Notes under the pieces: generated by a model | Databases searched by the model: none | Seen by the model: only the letters and a program-made list of their open reading frames with translations | Told to the model about the DNA's origin: nothing | Program-made: the position numbers and the translations under genes | From: Microbulbifer guangxiensis | GTDB taxonomy: Bacteria > Pseudomonadota > Gammaproteobacteria > Pseudomonadales > Cellvibrionaceae | DNA: 64,000 nt | Assembly: GCF_021729075.1 (NCBI RefSeq) | Contig: NZ_JAJSAQ010000002.1 | Location: 1 to 64,000, forward strand | Reading direction: 5' to 3' | Shown here: piece after piece, positions 7,909 to 17,704 of the stretch | Numbering within the stretch: the first letter of the stretch is position 1 | Layout: each line of letters starts with the position of its first letter

Positions 7909-9387
7909 TCAAAAGGTGCGGCAGGCCCTGACAGCGCGCTGCCAGCCGCTGACCAGCGTCTCCCTGCGTCCGGCGCTCATCTGTGGCACGAAATCCCGCT
8001 CGATCTCCTGCAGCGACGGGGGCCTCTTCCCCGGCCCCCAGAGTCCGGCACCGATTCCGGCCAGCAGGGCCGCACCCACGGCCGTCGATTCGACCTGCTG
8101 CGGGCGCTCGACGCGGACGTCAGAGATATCGGACTGGAACTGCATCAGGAAGTTATTGGCGCTGGCGCCGCCATCCACACGGAGACAGGCGATGGGCACG
8201 CCAAGGGCCTGGGACATCAATCCCGCCAGCTCATTACTCTGGTAGGCAATAGACTCCAGCGTGGCGCGCACCAGCTCCGCCTTGCCCGAGCCGCGACTGA
8301 GTCCGCAAATGGTCCCCCGCGCGGCCGAATCCCAGTGGGGCGCACCGAGCCCGCTGAACGCGGGCACCAGATAGACGCCGCCGGTATCTGCCACGCGCTG
8401 GGCGATGGCTTCCGTCTCCTCCGCAGAGCGGATCAGCCCCAGCTCGTCCCGCAGCCACTGTACCGCCGACCCGGCGTTGAAGACCGCGCCCTCAAGGGCA
8501 TAGGCCGGTGATCCATCGGGGCTGCAGGCCACCGTGGTGAGCAGGCCCGCCGGGGCCTCCGGACGCTCATCACCGGCATAGGCCAGCATGAAGCAACCAG
8601 TGCCATAGGTGTTCTTGAGCAGCCCCGGCCGGGTACACCCCTGCCCGAACAAGGCCGCCTGCTGATCGCCGGCCACCCCCGTGATCGGGGCCGAACAGCC
8701 AAGGAAGGCCTCCGGGTCTGCATCGGCAAAGAAGCCAGCGGAAGGCCGGATTCCGGGCAGGATCTCCGCCGGACAGCCAAAAAGCTTCAGCAGTTCACTG
8801 TCCCAGTCACGGCGGTCTAGATCGTACAGGAGGGTACGGCTGGCATTAGTGTGGTCGGTGAGATGGGCCCGCCCGCCGCTGATCTTCCAGATCAGCCAGC
8901 TGTCGATGGTACCGAAGCAAAGCTCCCCCGCCCGGGCTCTGGCCGCGAGTTCGGGGGCTTGTTCGAACAGCCACTGGAGCTTGCTGGCTGAAAAGTAGGC
9001 ATCGAGGACCAGGCCGGACTTCTGTCGCAGCCAGTCGGACCGGCCAGTGCGTTCATGGGCCTTGCAGACTTCCGCGGATCGCCGGCACTGCCAGACAATG
9101 GCCCGGTGCACCGGCTCACCGGTCTGGCGATCCCAGAGCACCGTCGTTTCACGCTGGTTGGTAATGCCGATGGCGGAGAGCTCTCCGGCCGACACGCCGG
9201 CACGCTCCAGCGCTGCGCCGCATACCCGCTGGGTTACCGCCCAGATTTCCTCGGCGTCATGCTCGACCCATCCGGGCTGGGGATAGTACTGGGGAAATTC
9301 GGAGTAACTGCGACCCAGCAGGTTGCCCTCACGATCGAAGACAAAGGCCGTGGTACCAGTAGTGCCCTGGTCGATAGACAGGATCAT
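7909..9387 (-). CDS. glpK: Glycerol kinase
   Basis: ATP-dependent phosphorylation of glycerol to sn-glycerol-3-phosphate. The start is placed at the ATG at 9387 (MILSIDQGTTG) behind a GAGG site, giving 492 residues. The 29-codon upstream extension of the frame looks non-coding. FGGY-family features include DQGTTGTTAFVFD, TNQRETT, IDSWLIWKISGG and GGASANNFLMQ. No glpF or glpD is adjacent, so the gene stands apart from a normal glycerol operon and sits between recX and the aldolase gene. Confidence 0.95.
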   Translation of the reverse strand: MILSIDQGTTGTTAFVFDREGNLLGRSYSEFPQYYPQPGWVEHDAEEIWAVTQRVCGAALERAGVSAGELSAIGITNQRETTVLWDRQTGEPVHRAIVWQCRRSAEVCKAHERTGRSDWLRQKSGLVLDAYFSASKLQWLFEQAPELAARARAGELCFGTIDSWLIWKISGGRAHLTDHTNASRTLLYDLDRRDWDSELLKLFGCPAEILPGIRPSAGFFADADPEAFLGCSAPITGVAGDQQAALFGQGCTRPGLLKNTYGTGCFMLAYAGDERPEAPAGLLTTVACSPDGSPAYALEGAVFNAGSAVQWLRDELGLIRSAEETEAIAQRVADTGGVYLVPAFSGLGAPHWDSAARGTICGLSRGSGKAELVRATLESIAYQSNELAGLMSQALGVPIACLRVDGGASANNFLMQFQSDISDVRVERPQQVESTAVGAALLAGIGAGLWGPGKRPPSLQEIERDFVPQMSAGRRETLVSGWQRAVRACRTF

Positions 9388-9486
9388 AGGGGGCCTCGCG
9401 CTGCTCGTGCTTGCTGTTATTACGCTGCGCCGCCAGCGCACCCCACATCCCGCATGGCGGCACTTCCGCTCCAAGGGCGGAAAGCG

Positions 9487-9981
9487 TCAGAACCCAGAGT
9501 ATAAGTCGGAGGCAGCGGCGTCCAGCGCCCAGTGAATGGCATCAGAGGGGAAGCCGCGATAGGCGAGATAGCGCTGACGGCGGGCACGCTCCTTCAGTTG
9601 CTGATCCCTTGGCAGGACCTCACTGACCGGGCTGCGGAACTTGCGCTGCAGAACCTCCGCGGCAAGCTGATACCAGTCTGCTTCGAGGCTTTCCAGGGCG
9701 CCCTCGCCCAGCTGGCTGCTGACACCACGCTGCTGTAGCTCGCGGCGAATGCGAATTGGCCCCTGCCCACGCTGGACACGGGAGCGCGCGAACACTTCCG
9801 CAAAACGCTGGTCGGACTGGTAGTTGAGTTCCTGCAGGCGCAGGAACAACGCATCGAAGTCGGCGCCGGGGAATTTGCCGGCAAGCTTGTCCTTCAGCTC
9901 CCGCTGGGAATGCTCGCGGCGGGAGAGCAGCTCAAGCGCCGCGCTGAAAAGCGCCTGAGCCGCATCCTGCGGTGAATCCAC
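9487..9981 (-). CDS. recX: Recombination regulator RecX
   Basis: RecX binds RecA filaments and limits RecA activity. The 164-residue protein has the usual helical repeat architecture: a SRREHSQRELKDKL N-terminal segment, YQSDQRFAEVFARSRVQRGQGP and a degenerate C-terminal repeat. The start is a GTG (MDSPQDA) directly abutting the recA TAA with no gap, so translation is probably coupled and expression follows the SOS-controlled recA transcript. Confidence 0.95.
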   Translation of the reverse strand: MDSPQDAAQALFSAALELLSRREHSQRELKDKLAGKFPGADFDALFLRLQELNYQSDQRFAEVFARSRVQRGQGPIRIRRELQQRGVSSQLGEGALESLEADWYQLAAEVLQRKFRSPVSEVLPRDQQLKERARRQRYLAYRGFPSDAIHWALDAAASDLYSGF

Positions 9982-11019
9982 TTATTCTTCCGGGGATTCA
10001 GCCACTTCTTCGAGCGGGGCCGCCGGGACGACATCGCCCAGCAGCTGGGCGCGCAGCTGGCCCTCGATCTCGTCGCGGATATCCTGGTTCTCTTTCAGGA
10101 ACTTCACCGCGTTGGCCTTGCCCTGGCCGATCTTGTCGCCCTTGTAGCTGTACCAGGCACCGGCCTTGTCGATCAGGCCCAGCTTGACACCGTAATCGAT
10201 GATCTCGCCCAGCAGGTTGATGCCCTGGCCGTACATGATCTGGAACTCGGTCTGCTTGAATGGCGGCGCCACCTTGTTCTTGACCACCTTTACGCGGGTC
10301 TCGTTGCCCACCACTTCATCGCCCTCTTTTACGGAGCCGATGCGGCGGATATCCAGGCGCACGGAAGAGTAGAACTTGAGCGCGTTACCGCCAGTGGTGG
10401 TTTCGGGAGAACCGAACATCACACCGATCTTCATACGGATCTGATTAATAAACACACACAGGGTGTTGGTGTTCTTGATGTTACCGGTCAGCTTGCGCAG
10501 CGCCTGGGACATCAGGCGGGCCTGCAAACCCACATGGGAGTCTCCCATCTCGCCCTCGATCTCGGCACGGGGCGTCAGGGCAGCCACGGAGTCCACGATC
10601 AGGACGTCCACCGCTCCGGAGCGGACCAGCATGTCCGCCACTTCGAGCGCCTGCTCACCGGTATCCGGCTGGGAAACGATCAGCTCGTCCACGTTCACCC
10701 CGAGCTTTTCGGCGTAAATCGGGTCGAGCGCGTGCTCGGCATCGACGAAGGCGCAGGTGCCGCCCTTGCGCTGGGCTTCGGCAATGACCTGCAGGGTCAG
10801 GGTGGTCTTACCGGAAGATTCCGGACCGTAGATCTCCACGATCCGGCCGCGGGGCAGGCCGCCAATACCCAGGGCCACATCGAGACCCAGGGAACCGGTG
10901 GAGATGGCGGGGATACGCTCGCGCCCCTTTTCCCCCATGCGCATCACAGTGCCTTTGCCGAACTGGCGCTCGATCTGTGACAGCGCCGCTTGCAGTGCCT
11001 TGTCTTTATTGGAATCCAT
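9982..11019 (-). CDS. recA: Recombinase RecA
   Basis: ATP-dependent strand-exchange protein and LexA co-protease. It has 345 residues with Walker [10 protein letters not shown], Walker B ([10 protein letters not shown]), the L1/L2 DNA-binding loops and [17 protein letters not shown], plus an acidic C-terminus ending in EE. The upstream region has a consensus LexA box (11074-11093), so SOS induction is expected. recX follows immediately. Confidence 0.99.
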   Translation of the reverse strand: MDSNKDKALQAALSQIERQFGKGTVMRMGEKGRERIPAISTGSLGLDVALGIGGLPRGRIVEIYGPESSGKTTLTLQVIAEAQRKGGTCAFVDAEHALDPIYAEKLGVNVDELIVSQPDTGEQALEVADMLVRSGAVDVLIVDSVAALTPRAEIEGEMGDSHVGLQARLMSQALRKLTGNIKNTNTLCVFINQIRMKIGVMFGSPETTTGGNALKFYSSVRLDIRRIGSVKEGDEVVGNETRVKVVKNKVAPPFKQTEFQIMYGQGINLLGEIIDYGVKLGLIDKAGAWYSYKGDKIGQGKANAVKFLKENQDIRDEIEGQLRAQLLGDVVPAAPLEEVAESPEE

Positions 11020-11073
11020 GACCCTTCCCGTGTACTTGATCGTTGTTGGTTGCGGGCAAGCTTAACGAAGGAT

Positions 11074-11106
11074 TACTGTATAAGCAACCAGTAACCGGGT
11101 AGTCAT
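11074..11106 (-). promoter_or_regulatory. recA promoter with LexA (SOS) box
   Basis: Bases 11074-11093 read TACTGTATAAGCAACCAGTA, a CTG-N10-CAG SOS box. On the minus strand a candidate -10 TATACA (11077-11082) lies inside the box, and a -35 ATGACT (11101-11106) is 18 bp away, so LexA would occlude the promoter. It is 55 bases upstream of the recA start codon. Confidence 0.85.
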
Positions 11107-11140
11107 CCCGCGAGCTACGGGCTGCCAGGTCGGCATGCAC

Positions 11141-11668
11141 TCAGGCCGGATGCTCCCGCACCAGCGCCAGCATCATATCCAGCGCCTCGGCAATGGTCTG
11201 CCCCTGGATTTGCGCCCGGTCACCCTCAAAGTGAAACAGGCGGGCATCGATATCCACGGGTTCCTGCCCTTCTGAATGTGCCAGCGCAATCCAGACAGTC
11301 CCCACCGGCTTCTCGTCGCTGCCGCCATCCGGCCCGGCGATACCGCTCACGGCCACAGCGACATTGGCATCCATCAGGCCGAGCACCCCACTGGCCATCT
11401 GCCGGACAACCTCCTCACTGACTGCGCCCAGTTCGTCCAGGTCTTCCCTGGACACGGACAGCAGGTTGCGCTTGATGCGGTTGGCATAGCTGACCACTGA
11501 ACCATCGAACCACTGCGAGGCCCCCGCCACTGCCGTGATTGCGGCCGCAATACCGCCACCGGTACAGGATTCTGCGGCCGTGACCTTCCAACGCCGCTTC
11601 TCGAGCTCCTCTCCCAAAGCCCGCGCCCGCCCCTCGATCTGCGCTGCCAGGTTCGCGTCTGTGCTCAT
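11141..11668 (-). CDS. pncC: Nicotinamide-nucleotide amidohydrolase PncC (CinA C-terminal domain)
   Basis: Deamidates NMN to nicotinic acid mononucleotide in the pyridine nucleotide cycle. The 175-residue protein is the stand-alone CinA C-terminal domain. It has [36 protein letters not shown] and GTVWIAL. The start is taken at the ATG at 11668 (MSTDANLA), as the 54-codon upstream open frame runs through the divergent mutS leader. It lies upstream of recA in the common pseudomonad order pncC-recA-recX, but the LexA-controlled promoter between them separates expression. Confidence 0.95.
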   Translation of the reverse strand: MSTDANLAAQIEGRARALGEELEKRRWKVTAAESCTGGGIAAAITAVAGASQWFDGSVVSYANRIKRNLLSVSREDLDELGAVSEEVVRQMASGVLGLMDANVAVAVSGIAGPDGGSDEKPVGTVWIALAHSEGQEPVDIDARLFHFEGDRAQIQGQTIAEALDMMLALVREHPA

Positions 11669-11759
11669 CGCCTTAATCTCTCCCTTAAGAGTCGCTAGAA
11701 TAGCGCCTTCACGGAGACCGCAGCAAAGCTCCTCTCTACCGACAACAAGAAGTAACTCC

Positions 11760-14426
11760 ATGCCGCAGACCGCGACACCCAGTGCCAACGCCCAACACAC
11801 CCCCATGATGCAGCAGTACCTGCGCATCAAGGCCCAGCACCCGCAGGAGCTGGTCTTCTACCGCATGGGGGACTTCTATGAGCTGTTCTACGACGATGCC
11901 AAGCGCGCGGCCGAGCTGCTGGACGTGACGCTGACGGCGCGGGGCAAGTCCGGCGGAGAGCCGATCCCCATGGCGGGCATCCCCTACCATGCCGCCGAGG
12001 GCTACCTGGCCCGCCTGATCCGGGCCGGCGTCTCGGTGGCCATCTGCGAACAGATCGGCGATCCGGCCACCAGCAAAGGCCCGGTGGAGCGCAAGGTCGT
12101 CCGCATCGTGACCCCTGGCACGGTCACCGATGAGGCGCTTCTCAACGAGCGCCGCGACAACCTGCTGGCTGCCACCGCCCGGCTCGCGGATCACTTTGGC
12201 CTGGCGTTGCTGGACCTGGCCACCGGCCGCTTTGTAGTTCAGGAAGTCGCCACCATCGAGGCTCTGGCCGAGCAGATCCAGCGCCACGCGCCCACCGAGC
12301 TGCTGGTAGCCGAGGACCTTGAACTGCCGGCCGAGATCAACAGGCACCCGGGACTACGCCGCCGCGCGCCCTGGGAGTTCGACTTCGAATCCGCCAACAG
12401 CCTGCTCAACCGCCAGTTCGGCACACTCAATCTGGAGGCCTTCGGCTGCAGCCACATGCACTCGGCCATCATCGCCGCCGGCTGCCTGCTGCAATACGCC
12501 CGTGACACCCAGCGCACGGAACTGCCTCATATCCGCAGCCTGCAGGCAGAGAGCGGTGAGGAAACGGTGGCCCTGGATGGTGCCAGCCGACGCAACCTCG
12601 AGATCGACACCAATCTGGGCGGCGGGGATGACAACACCCTGCTGTCGGTCCTCGACAGCTGCAAGACCGCCATGGGTAGCCGACTGCTGCGCCGCTGGCT
12701 CAACAATCCCCTGCGCAAGCTCTCTACCCTGCAGAAACGCCAAGATGCCATCTCCGCCCTGATCGAGGGTTACCAGTTCGAGCCCCTGCGCGAGAGTCTC
12801 AAACCGGTGGGTGATATGGAGCGGATTCTGGGCCGACTGGCTCTGCGCTCCGCCCGCCCCCGTGACCTGGCCCGGCTGGGCCAGTCGCTGGCACAGTTTC
12901 CGCAGATTCAACAGCAGCTGCACGCCTGCGATGCGGTACTGCTGGGCGAACTGGGTGAGCTGATCGGGGAGTGGCCGGAAACCGTCGAACTGCTGGAGCG
13001 CGCCCTGGTGGACAACCCGCCTGTCGTCATTCGCGATGGAGGAGTCATCGCCGAGGGCTACGACAGCGAGTTGGACGAGCTACGCTCCATCAGCGAAAAC
13101 GCCGGCGATTTTCTCGTGCAGCTGGAACTGCGGGAGAAAGAGCGCACCGGCATCCCCACTCTGAAGGTCGGCTACAACCGCGTACACGGTTATTTCATCG
13201 AGATCAGCCGCGGCCAGAGTGACAAGGCGCCGGCCGAATATATCCGCCGACAGACCCTGAAGAACGCCGAGCGCTTCATCACACCGGAACTGAAGGAATT
13301 TGAGGACAAGGCACTGTCGGCAAAAAGCCGCGCCCTCGCCCGGGAGAAGGCGCTGTACGAGGATCTGATCGACCGCCTGAATGAATCCCTGGCCCAGCTG
13401 CAAGGCGCCGCTGTCGGCATCTCCGAACTGGATGTGCTGGCCTGCCTGGCGGAACGTGCCGACAACCTGCGCCTGTGCCGCCCGATCCTCAGTAAAGAAC
13501 CGGGCCTCGATATCAATGCGGGGCGCCATCCGGTCGTCGAGCAGGTACTGGATGAACCTTTCGTGGCGAATGATGTGGCATTGCGGGACGACCGCCGCAT
13601 GCTGGTGATCACCGGCCCAAACATGGGCGGTAAATCTACCTATATGCGCCAGACGGCGCTGATCGCACTCCTTGCCCACGTAGGCAGCTATGTCCCCGCC
13701 GACAGCGCACGCATCGGCCTGCTGGATCGAATCTTTACCCGTATTGGCAGTGCCGATGACCTGGCCGGTGGCCGCTCCACCTTTATGGTGGAAATGACCG
13801 AAACCGCGAATATTCTCCGCAACGCCAGCGCCCACAGCCTGGTGCTGATGGACGAGATCGGGCGCGGTACCAGCACCTACGACGGCCTCTCCCTGGCCTG
13901 GGCCTGTGCCCATTACCTCGCGGAACAGGTGCGGGCATTTACCCTGTTTGCCACCCACTATTTCGAGCTCACCGACCTGCCGAATCGCTGCCCGGAAGCC
14001 GCCAATATCCACCTCAACGCCACCGAGCACGGCGACGACATCGTCTTCCTGCACCGCATCGAAGAGGGGCCCGCTTCCAAGAGCTACGGTCTGCAGGTGG
14101 CGAAACTCGCCGGCATCCCCCGGGAAGTGCTGGACGAAGCCCGCCAGCGGCTGCAGGCCCTGGAATCCGGTGCGCGGGACTCCGCTGAGGCGAAGCTGGA
14201 GATGAGCGAGCCCGTGTCGTCAACGCCTGCGAACGTGGCCAGACCTCACAGAGAGCCACCGGTGCCGGCCCCGGCGGCCGTGGGCAATGGGGGATCGCCA
14301 ATGCAGGTAGACCTGTTTGGCAGCGGCCCCCACCCTGCCGTCGAGGCACTGACGGAACTGGATCCGGACGACCTGACACCGCGGCAGGCCCTGGAACAGT
14401 TATACGCTCTGCGCAAATTGTTATAA
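11760..14426 (+). CDS. mutS: DNA mismatch repair protein MutS
   Basis: Recognises base mismatches and small loops and starts methyl- or nick-directed repair. It has 888 residues from the ATG at 11760 (MPQTATP); the frame upstream to 11535 is antisense to pncC. Visible: the mismatch wedge motif in GDFYELF, ATPase Walker [11 protein letters not shown], the signature [11 protein letters not shown], and the [12 protein letters not shown]alker B. After a Pro/Ala-rich linker there is a probable beta-clamp-binding peptide QVDLF and the C-terminal tetramer helix ([12 protein letters not shown]). Divergent from pncC; fdxA follows. Confidence 0.98.
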   Translation: MPQTATPSANAQHTPMMQQYLRIKAQHPQELVFYRMGDFYELFYDDAKRAAELLDVTLTARGKSGGEPIPMAGIPYHAAEGYLARLIRAGVSVAICEQIGDPATSKGPVERKVVRIVTPGTVTDEALLNERRDNLLAATARLADHFGLALLDLATGRFVVQEVATIEALAEQIQRHAPTELLVAEDLELPAEINRHPGLRRRAPWEFDFESANSLLNRQFGTLNLEAFGCSHMHSAIIAAGCLLQYARDTQRTELPHIRSLQAESGEETVALDGASRRNLEIDTNLGGGDDNTLLSVLDSCKTAMGSRLLRRWLNNPLRKLSTLQKRQDAISALIEGYQFEPLRESLKPVGDMERILGRLALRSARPRDLARLGQSLAQFPQIQQQLHACDAVLLGELGELIGEWPETVELLERALVDNPPVVIRDGGVIAEGYDSELDELRSISENAGDFLVQLELREKERTGIPTLKVGYNRVHGYFIEISRGQSDKAPAEYIRRQTLKNAERFITPELKEFEDKALSAKSRALAREKALYEDLIDRLNESLAQLQGAAVGISELDVLACLAERADNLRLCRPILSKEPGLDINAGRHPVVEQVLDEPFVANDVALRDDRRMLVITGPNMGGKSTYMRQTALIALLAHVGSYVPADSARIGLLDRIFTRIGSADDLAGGRSTFMVEMTETANILRNASAHSLVLMDEIGRGTSTYDGLSLAWACAHYLAEQVRAFTLFATHYFELTDLPNRCPEAANIHLNATEHGDDIVFLHRIEEGPASKSYGLQVAKLAGIPREVLDEARQRLQALESGARDSAEAKLEMSEPVSSTPANVARPHREPPVPAPAAVGNGGSPMQVDLFGSGPHPAVEALTELDPDDLTPRQALEQLYALRKLL

Positions 14427-14549
14427 CAACCGGGCCGAATTCCCCCAAAAGCCACTACAATTCGCGCCAGTAGTTGCTAAAATCCGCAGCTTGGTAAATT
14501 GGGCCGGCGCACGGTGCGCCGCTCTGTAGAGCAGCACTGAGGGATAGTC

Positions 14550-14873
14550 ATGACATTCGTAATTGGGGAAAACTGCATCAAGTGCAAGTACACCGACTGT
14601 GTGGAAGTCTGCCCGGTGGACTGCTTCTACGAGGGCCCCAACTTCCTGGTGATCCACCCGGACGAATGCATCGACTGCGCCCTGTGTGAGCCCGAGTGCC
14701 CTGCCAATGCCATTTTCTCTGAAGACGAAGTGCCGGAAGACCAGCAGGAGTTCATCGAGCTGAACGCCGAGCTGGCAGAGATCTGGCCGAACATCACCGA
14801 GAAAAAGGACCCGCTCCCGGACGCCGAAGAATGGGACGGCAAAAAAGGCAAGCTGGACCAACTGGAACGCTGA
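14550..14873 (+). CDS. fdxA: 7Fe-type ferredoxin FdxA
   Basis: A low-potential electron carrier with one [3Fe-4S] and one [4Fe-4S] cluster. The 107 residues match Azotobacter ferredoxin I. Predicted 3Fe ligands are C9, C17 and C50; 4Fe ligands are C21, C40, C43 and C46, with a non-ligand C12. The C-terminal acidic tail ([10 protein letters not shown]) is typical. It is found next to mutS in many gammaproteobacteria; a terminator follows at 14900-14920. Confidence 0.97.
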   Translation: MTFVIGENCIKCKYTDCVEVCPVDCFYEGPNFLVIHPDECIDCALCEPECPANAIFSEDEVPEDQQEFIELNAELAEIWPNITEKKDPLPDAEEWDGKKGKLDQLER

Positions 14874-14899
14874 ACCCCGCTCCCCTCATCATCACCCCA

Positions 14900-14920
14900 C
14901 AGGCCGTCAATGACGGCCTG
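14900..14920 (+). terminator. Terminator after fdxA
   Basis: A 9-bp stem (14900-14908 with 14912-14920), 3-base loop, followed by TTTCGTTT; 26 bases past the fdxA stop. Confidence 0.85.
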
Positions 14921-15083
14921 TTTCGTTTCCGCCTAGAAAAACGGCTTCGCCTGATCCGCAAAAGTGGTAAACGGTATTCTCCCAGACTACAAATAGGCGC
15001 ATGGAGTTCCCGCAATCCCTCAGATTTCCAGCGGGACAGTTCGGGACGAACCACGCCCTTCACCAACAAGCGGAGGTGTTTCT

Positions 15084-15245
15084 ATGTTGCGCTGGGCAAT
15101 CATATTTCTCGTCGTCGCCCTGGTGGCCGCCTTCTTTGGATTCGGCGGTATTGCCGGAGCCGCAGCGGATATCGCCAAGATCCTGTTCTTCGTGTTCCTG
15201 GTGCTGTTCGTACTGGCACTGATCTTTGGTCGCAAGCGACCGTGA
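15084..15245 (+). CDS. Small DUF1328 membrane protein (YtjA-like)
   Basis: A 53-residue protein starting [20 protein letters not shown] and ending GRKRP. The two hydrophobic segments (about residues 4-22 and 32-48), the [15 protein letters not shown] linker and the short basic tail are the hallmarks of the DUF1328 family, inner-membrane proteins of unknown function often linked to stress. A GGAGG site lies 8 bases upstream of the ATG, and its own terminator is at 15288-15317. Membership in the family is clear; function is unknown. Confidence 0.88.
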   Translation: MLRWAIIFLVVALVAAFFGFGGIAGAAADIAKILFFVFLVLFVLALIFGRKRP

Positions 15246-15287
15246 CGCTTTACAGCAACTGGAACAGCTAGAACATCCTAAATGAAG

Positions 15288-15317
15288 AAAGCCGGCCACG
15301 CTTCAGTGGCTGGCTTT
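15288..15317 (+). terminator. Terminator after the DUF1328 gene
   Basis: A 12-base stem with one G-U pair (15288-15299 with 15306-15317), 6-base loop, then a TTGTGT tail, 42 bases past the stop codon. Confidence 0.75.
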
Positions 15318-15401
15318 TGTGTGACGACGGTGAAAAATAAATCGTCGCAGCCGTAAGAACGAGGGAAGCGACCAACATCGCAAAGGTCAAAACTTTGCCA
15401 C

Positions 15402-16058
15402 TCACTTCCAAATCATTTGAAATTGATGTTCTTCCCCACCAACCTGCACCAGGATTATTGTTTTATCATTTGAAGAGAATCCTGCATGATTCGCATCAAG
15501 CACCATTACCCCCTTTTGCCCCTCTCCGGGCTGAAGATTCCTCTCTGCGAATAAATTCTCCAAGATTGAGATTTCAGCAACTTGCGACAATAGCTGAGCA
15601 GTCATAATCTGCCCATCAGCAGTATCCCTTTTAGGCTGATTCATTTGGAAATCCAGATACTGATACAACCTGTTATTCAGTCTCACAAAATTTTTTCTTT
15701 CCTCTGCATCTTTAAAGTTGATATTCAGGAGCGCATCCACGGTTAAAGGGGTTAAGGGGTGACGGGAATCGCCGGAGTCAAGAAAAAATCGAACGTCAGA
15801 TGGACCAACGACCAGCGGCAAACCTGTAGTATTTTTAACCACCAAAAGATAAGTCGTGTAGGGATAACCTACCCCTTCACTACCATATGGGGAAACTGCA
15901 ACCAGGTTATTTTTTTGCGATATTACTACGGGTCTACCATCAAGGTACCCACCATACTGATCGCTAGTTAGAAGAGGTTTCTCTACATGTACCGAAGGCT
16001 GTGCACAGCCCAGCACCAATAGCAAATTACTCACTATTGGGAATAAAAATTTTTTCAT
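15402..16058 (-). CDS. Predicted lipoprotein, function unknown
   Basis: I do not recognise the family. The start is placed at the ATG at 16058 because it yields a clean lipoprotein signal: MKKFLFP, a hydrophobic core, then lipobox LVLGC. The mature protein would be about 200 residues, soluble, without membrane spans or repeats. It contains stretches such as PYTTYLLVVKN, which suggest an immunoglobulin-like beta fold in the envelope. The gene is markedly A+T-richer than its neighbours: bases 15421-15480 hold only 22 G/C. This suggests acquisition from elsewhere. A 7-bp triple tandem repeat lies just upstream at 16101-16122. No partner gene is evident. Confidence 0.75.
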   Translation of the reverse strand: MKKFLFPIVSNLLLVLGCAQPSVHVEKPLLTSDQYGGYLDGRPVVISQKNNLVAVSPYGSEGVGYPYTTYLLVVKNTTGLPLVVGPSDVRFFLDSGDSRHPLTPLTVDALLNINFKDAEERKNFVRLNNRLYQYLDFQMNQPKRDTADGQIMTAQLLSQVAEISILENLFAERNLQPGEGQKGVMVLDANHAGFSSNDKTIILVQVGGEEHQFQMIWK

Positions 16059-16100
16059 AATCAAAAGCTTACTCTGCACCTGTAAACAAACCAGTCTCGA

Positions 16101-16122
16101 CCTGCTGCCTGCTGCCTGCTGC
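16101..16122. repeat. Three tandem copies of CCTGCTG
   Basis: The 7-base unit CCTGCTG occurs three times head to tail plus one extra base, about 42 bases upstream of the lipoprotein start codon, probably within its promoter or leader. Three copies are too few to prove instability, but the unit length is not a multiple of three and the position would allow copy-number change to alter spacing. Confidence 0.7.
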
Positions 16123-16743
16123 AAACTTCACCTCAACACGCCTGATAGCGCCAACTCGCACCACAGCCCATGATCAAAAACCAGCTTTCAAGGCTAACCC
16201 AGCATTAAGCAGGAAAGCACCGCTATTAGCAACCAGGTAGAGCCAATCCTGCAGCCTCTTCACCACATGAGGCAAACCTAAAGCTGACAAAAGGGGAAAT
16301 CAAAGCCATGGATTACCAAAATCATGCGTCGCACTCCAGTCCAGTCCTCTAGCAATTCACTGGGGAGTCCAAGCTACCAAATAAGTGCTAGTGGCAGGGA
16401 AACTGCAGTTTTTTGATGCTCAATCAACCAATAACAATGAATATATGAGATGCATCAAAATAAATCAGAACACAAAACGCTCACGATACACGTGCGAAGA
16501 CCCCTTATCCTTGAGGTAATCGCGAGCAAGCAATTTCACGCATCTCTTCATTGTTATAAGCGATTATCAATAGAGGAGAATACTGACAACCCAGTAAAAT
16601 TCAAAATGACTTCATCCCAGGCTGAAAAAATCAGTGCTCATAGTACGCAACAAAGCTCAAAGAATTAACAAGCGCACAGAAGCACCTCTCATATAGGCAC
16701 TGGGCAACCGATATTATCCGATACTCCTAGCTGTACTCGATAA
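16123..16743. other. A+T-rich stretch without recognisable gene
   Basis: About 620 bases with low G+C and no convincing coding frame on either strand. A 72-codon plus-strand frame at 16450-16668 has no Shine-Dalgarno site and no protein-like composition. No tRNA, terminator or insertion-sequence end was recognised. Confidence 0.6.
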
Positions 16744-17132
16744 CGCGAGTACTATCTTGGGGAAGCTTTCGTTCAGATCTTAAAGGCTGGCAACCTGATT
16801 GAATCCTCGAGTCTTGCAGCTTTTTTTGAGGACTATTTCGAGCCAGGAATTCTGATTAATGGCAACTGGTATCCGCTTAGATTTTTCTGGATGCCAGATC
16901 GAGTCAATACATCTCTGTCCTGGAAATCCAACCCCCTTTTTAATCGAGGATTCGACATGCTACTGCCAAAATCCTCTGGTTAGCGATGGAGAACAGAACC
17001 AGCTCTGTTAGACTACCGCGGCAAGATCTGCATGAGTATTGAGGACGTATGTCCTGTTGGGCACCGCAGTAAAGTAGAGCGCTTAACCCCGATTGCACTT
17101 CACTACTGTGGGTACCAATGGAAAGACTGGTA
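16744..17132 (+). pseudogene. Probable decayed gene fragment with in-frame stop
   Basis: A single plus-strand frame stays open from 16744 to a TAG at 16981-16983 and resumes in the same frame to and beyond 17132. There is no start codon near the left end, where a TAA at 16741 precedes it. The translation looks like real protein: it has well-mixed aromatic and hydrophobic residues, for example FEDYFEPGILINGNWYPL and FFWMPDRVN before the TAG. After it comes LLDYRGKICMSIEDVCPVG and GYQWKDWYQSCG. I cannot name the family. The most economical reading is a remnant of a larger foreign gene, truncated at the left, interrupted by a stop and cut off at the right by the AhpD-like gene. Confidence 0.5.
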
Positions 17133-17657
17133 TCAGTCCTGCGGTACCGCCATCACTTCGATGAACTTATTGAAGCCCGTGATCATCTCCATCACACCGA
17201 TCGCTTCCAGCATTTCATCGTCTTTAACCCCCTGCTCCCTGGCCGCGGCTACCAGGCGCTCCGCGTGGTTATAAGGATCCAGGTTGGCATGGCGGGCGAG
17301 TTCCAGGATCGCATGTTCCTTTGGACCAAAATGGGCGTGATCCGGGTTTGTGCGTATCAGCAACACCTCCTTTGGATCCACGCCCATCTCCTGCAACAAC
17401 GTGCTATGTCGGGCGATACTGTAGTCACAGTGGTTGTCGGCGGCGACCATCAGAGCAATCGCCTGCTTCAGGCGCGGTGAGAGGCATCCGTGCACCATCA
17501 GGGCCTTGTACTTCTCCCAGTTTGCCCTGAGCAATCCTGGATGATTGGCGTAGGCACGGAAGAAATTGGGCACATCGCCCAGCTCCTGCTCTATCTCTGC
17601 AAAGACCGCCTCGGACATGTCGTCGGTGGGGCTCTCCACCAGTGAGATCCGGCTCAT
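17133..17657 (-). CDS. AhpD/carboxymuconolactone decarboxylase-like protein with CxxS motif
   Basis: A 174-residue all-helical protein of the AhpD-like/peroxidase-related family (N-terminal ISLVESPTDD, DVPNFFRAYANHPGLL). Canonical members use a CxxC pair with a downstream His as a redox site. Here the segment reads NHCDYSIARH, so the second Cys is Ser. The His and the upstream acidic environment are kept. The protein may therefore be a one-Cys peroxidase, or may have left redox chemistry. It is divergent from dinB with 82 bases between start codons and might share regulatory DNA with it. Confidence 0.85.
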   Translation of the reverse strand: MSRISLVESPTDDMSEAVFAEIEQELGDVPNFFRAYANHPGLLRANWEKYKALMVHGCLSPRLKQAIALMVAADNHCDYSIARHSTLLQEMGVDPKEVLLIRTNPDHAHFGPKEHAILELARHANLDPYNHAERLVAAAREQGVKDDEMLEAIGVMEMITGFNKFIEVMAVPQD

Positions 17658-17704
17658 AAGTCACCTGTCTTTCCCTGTGGTGCCCAGGAGGCGGGTAAAA
17701 GCGG

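Noticed and set aside
16450..16668. 72-codon plus-strand frame in the A+T-rich island
   Set aside because: No ribosome site, composition reflects local A+T content, no protein-like segments.
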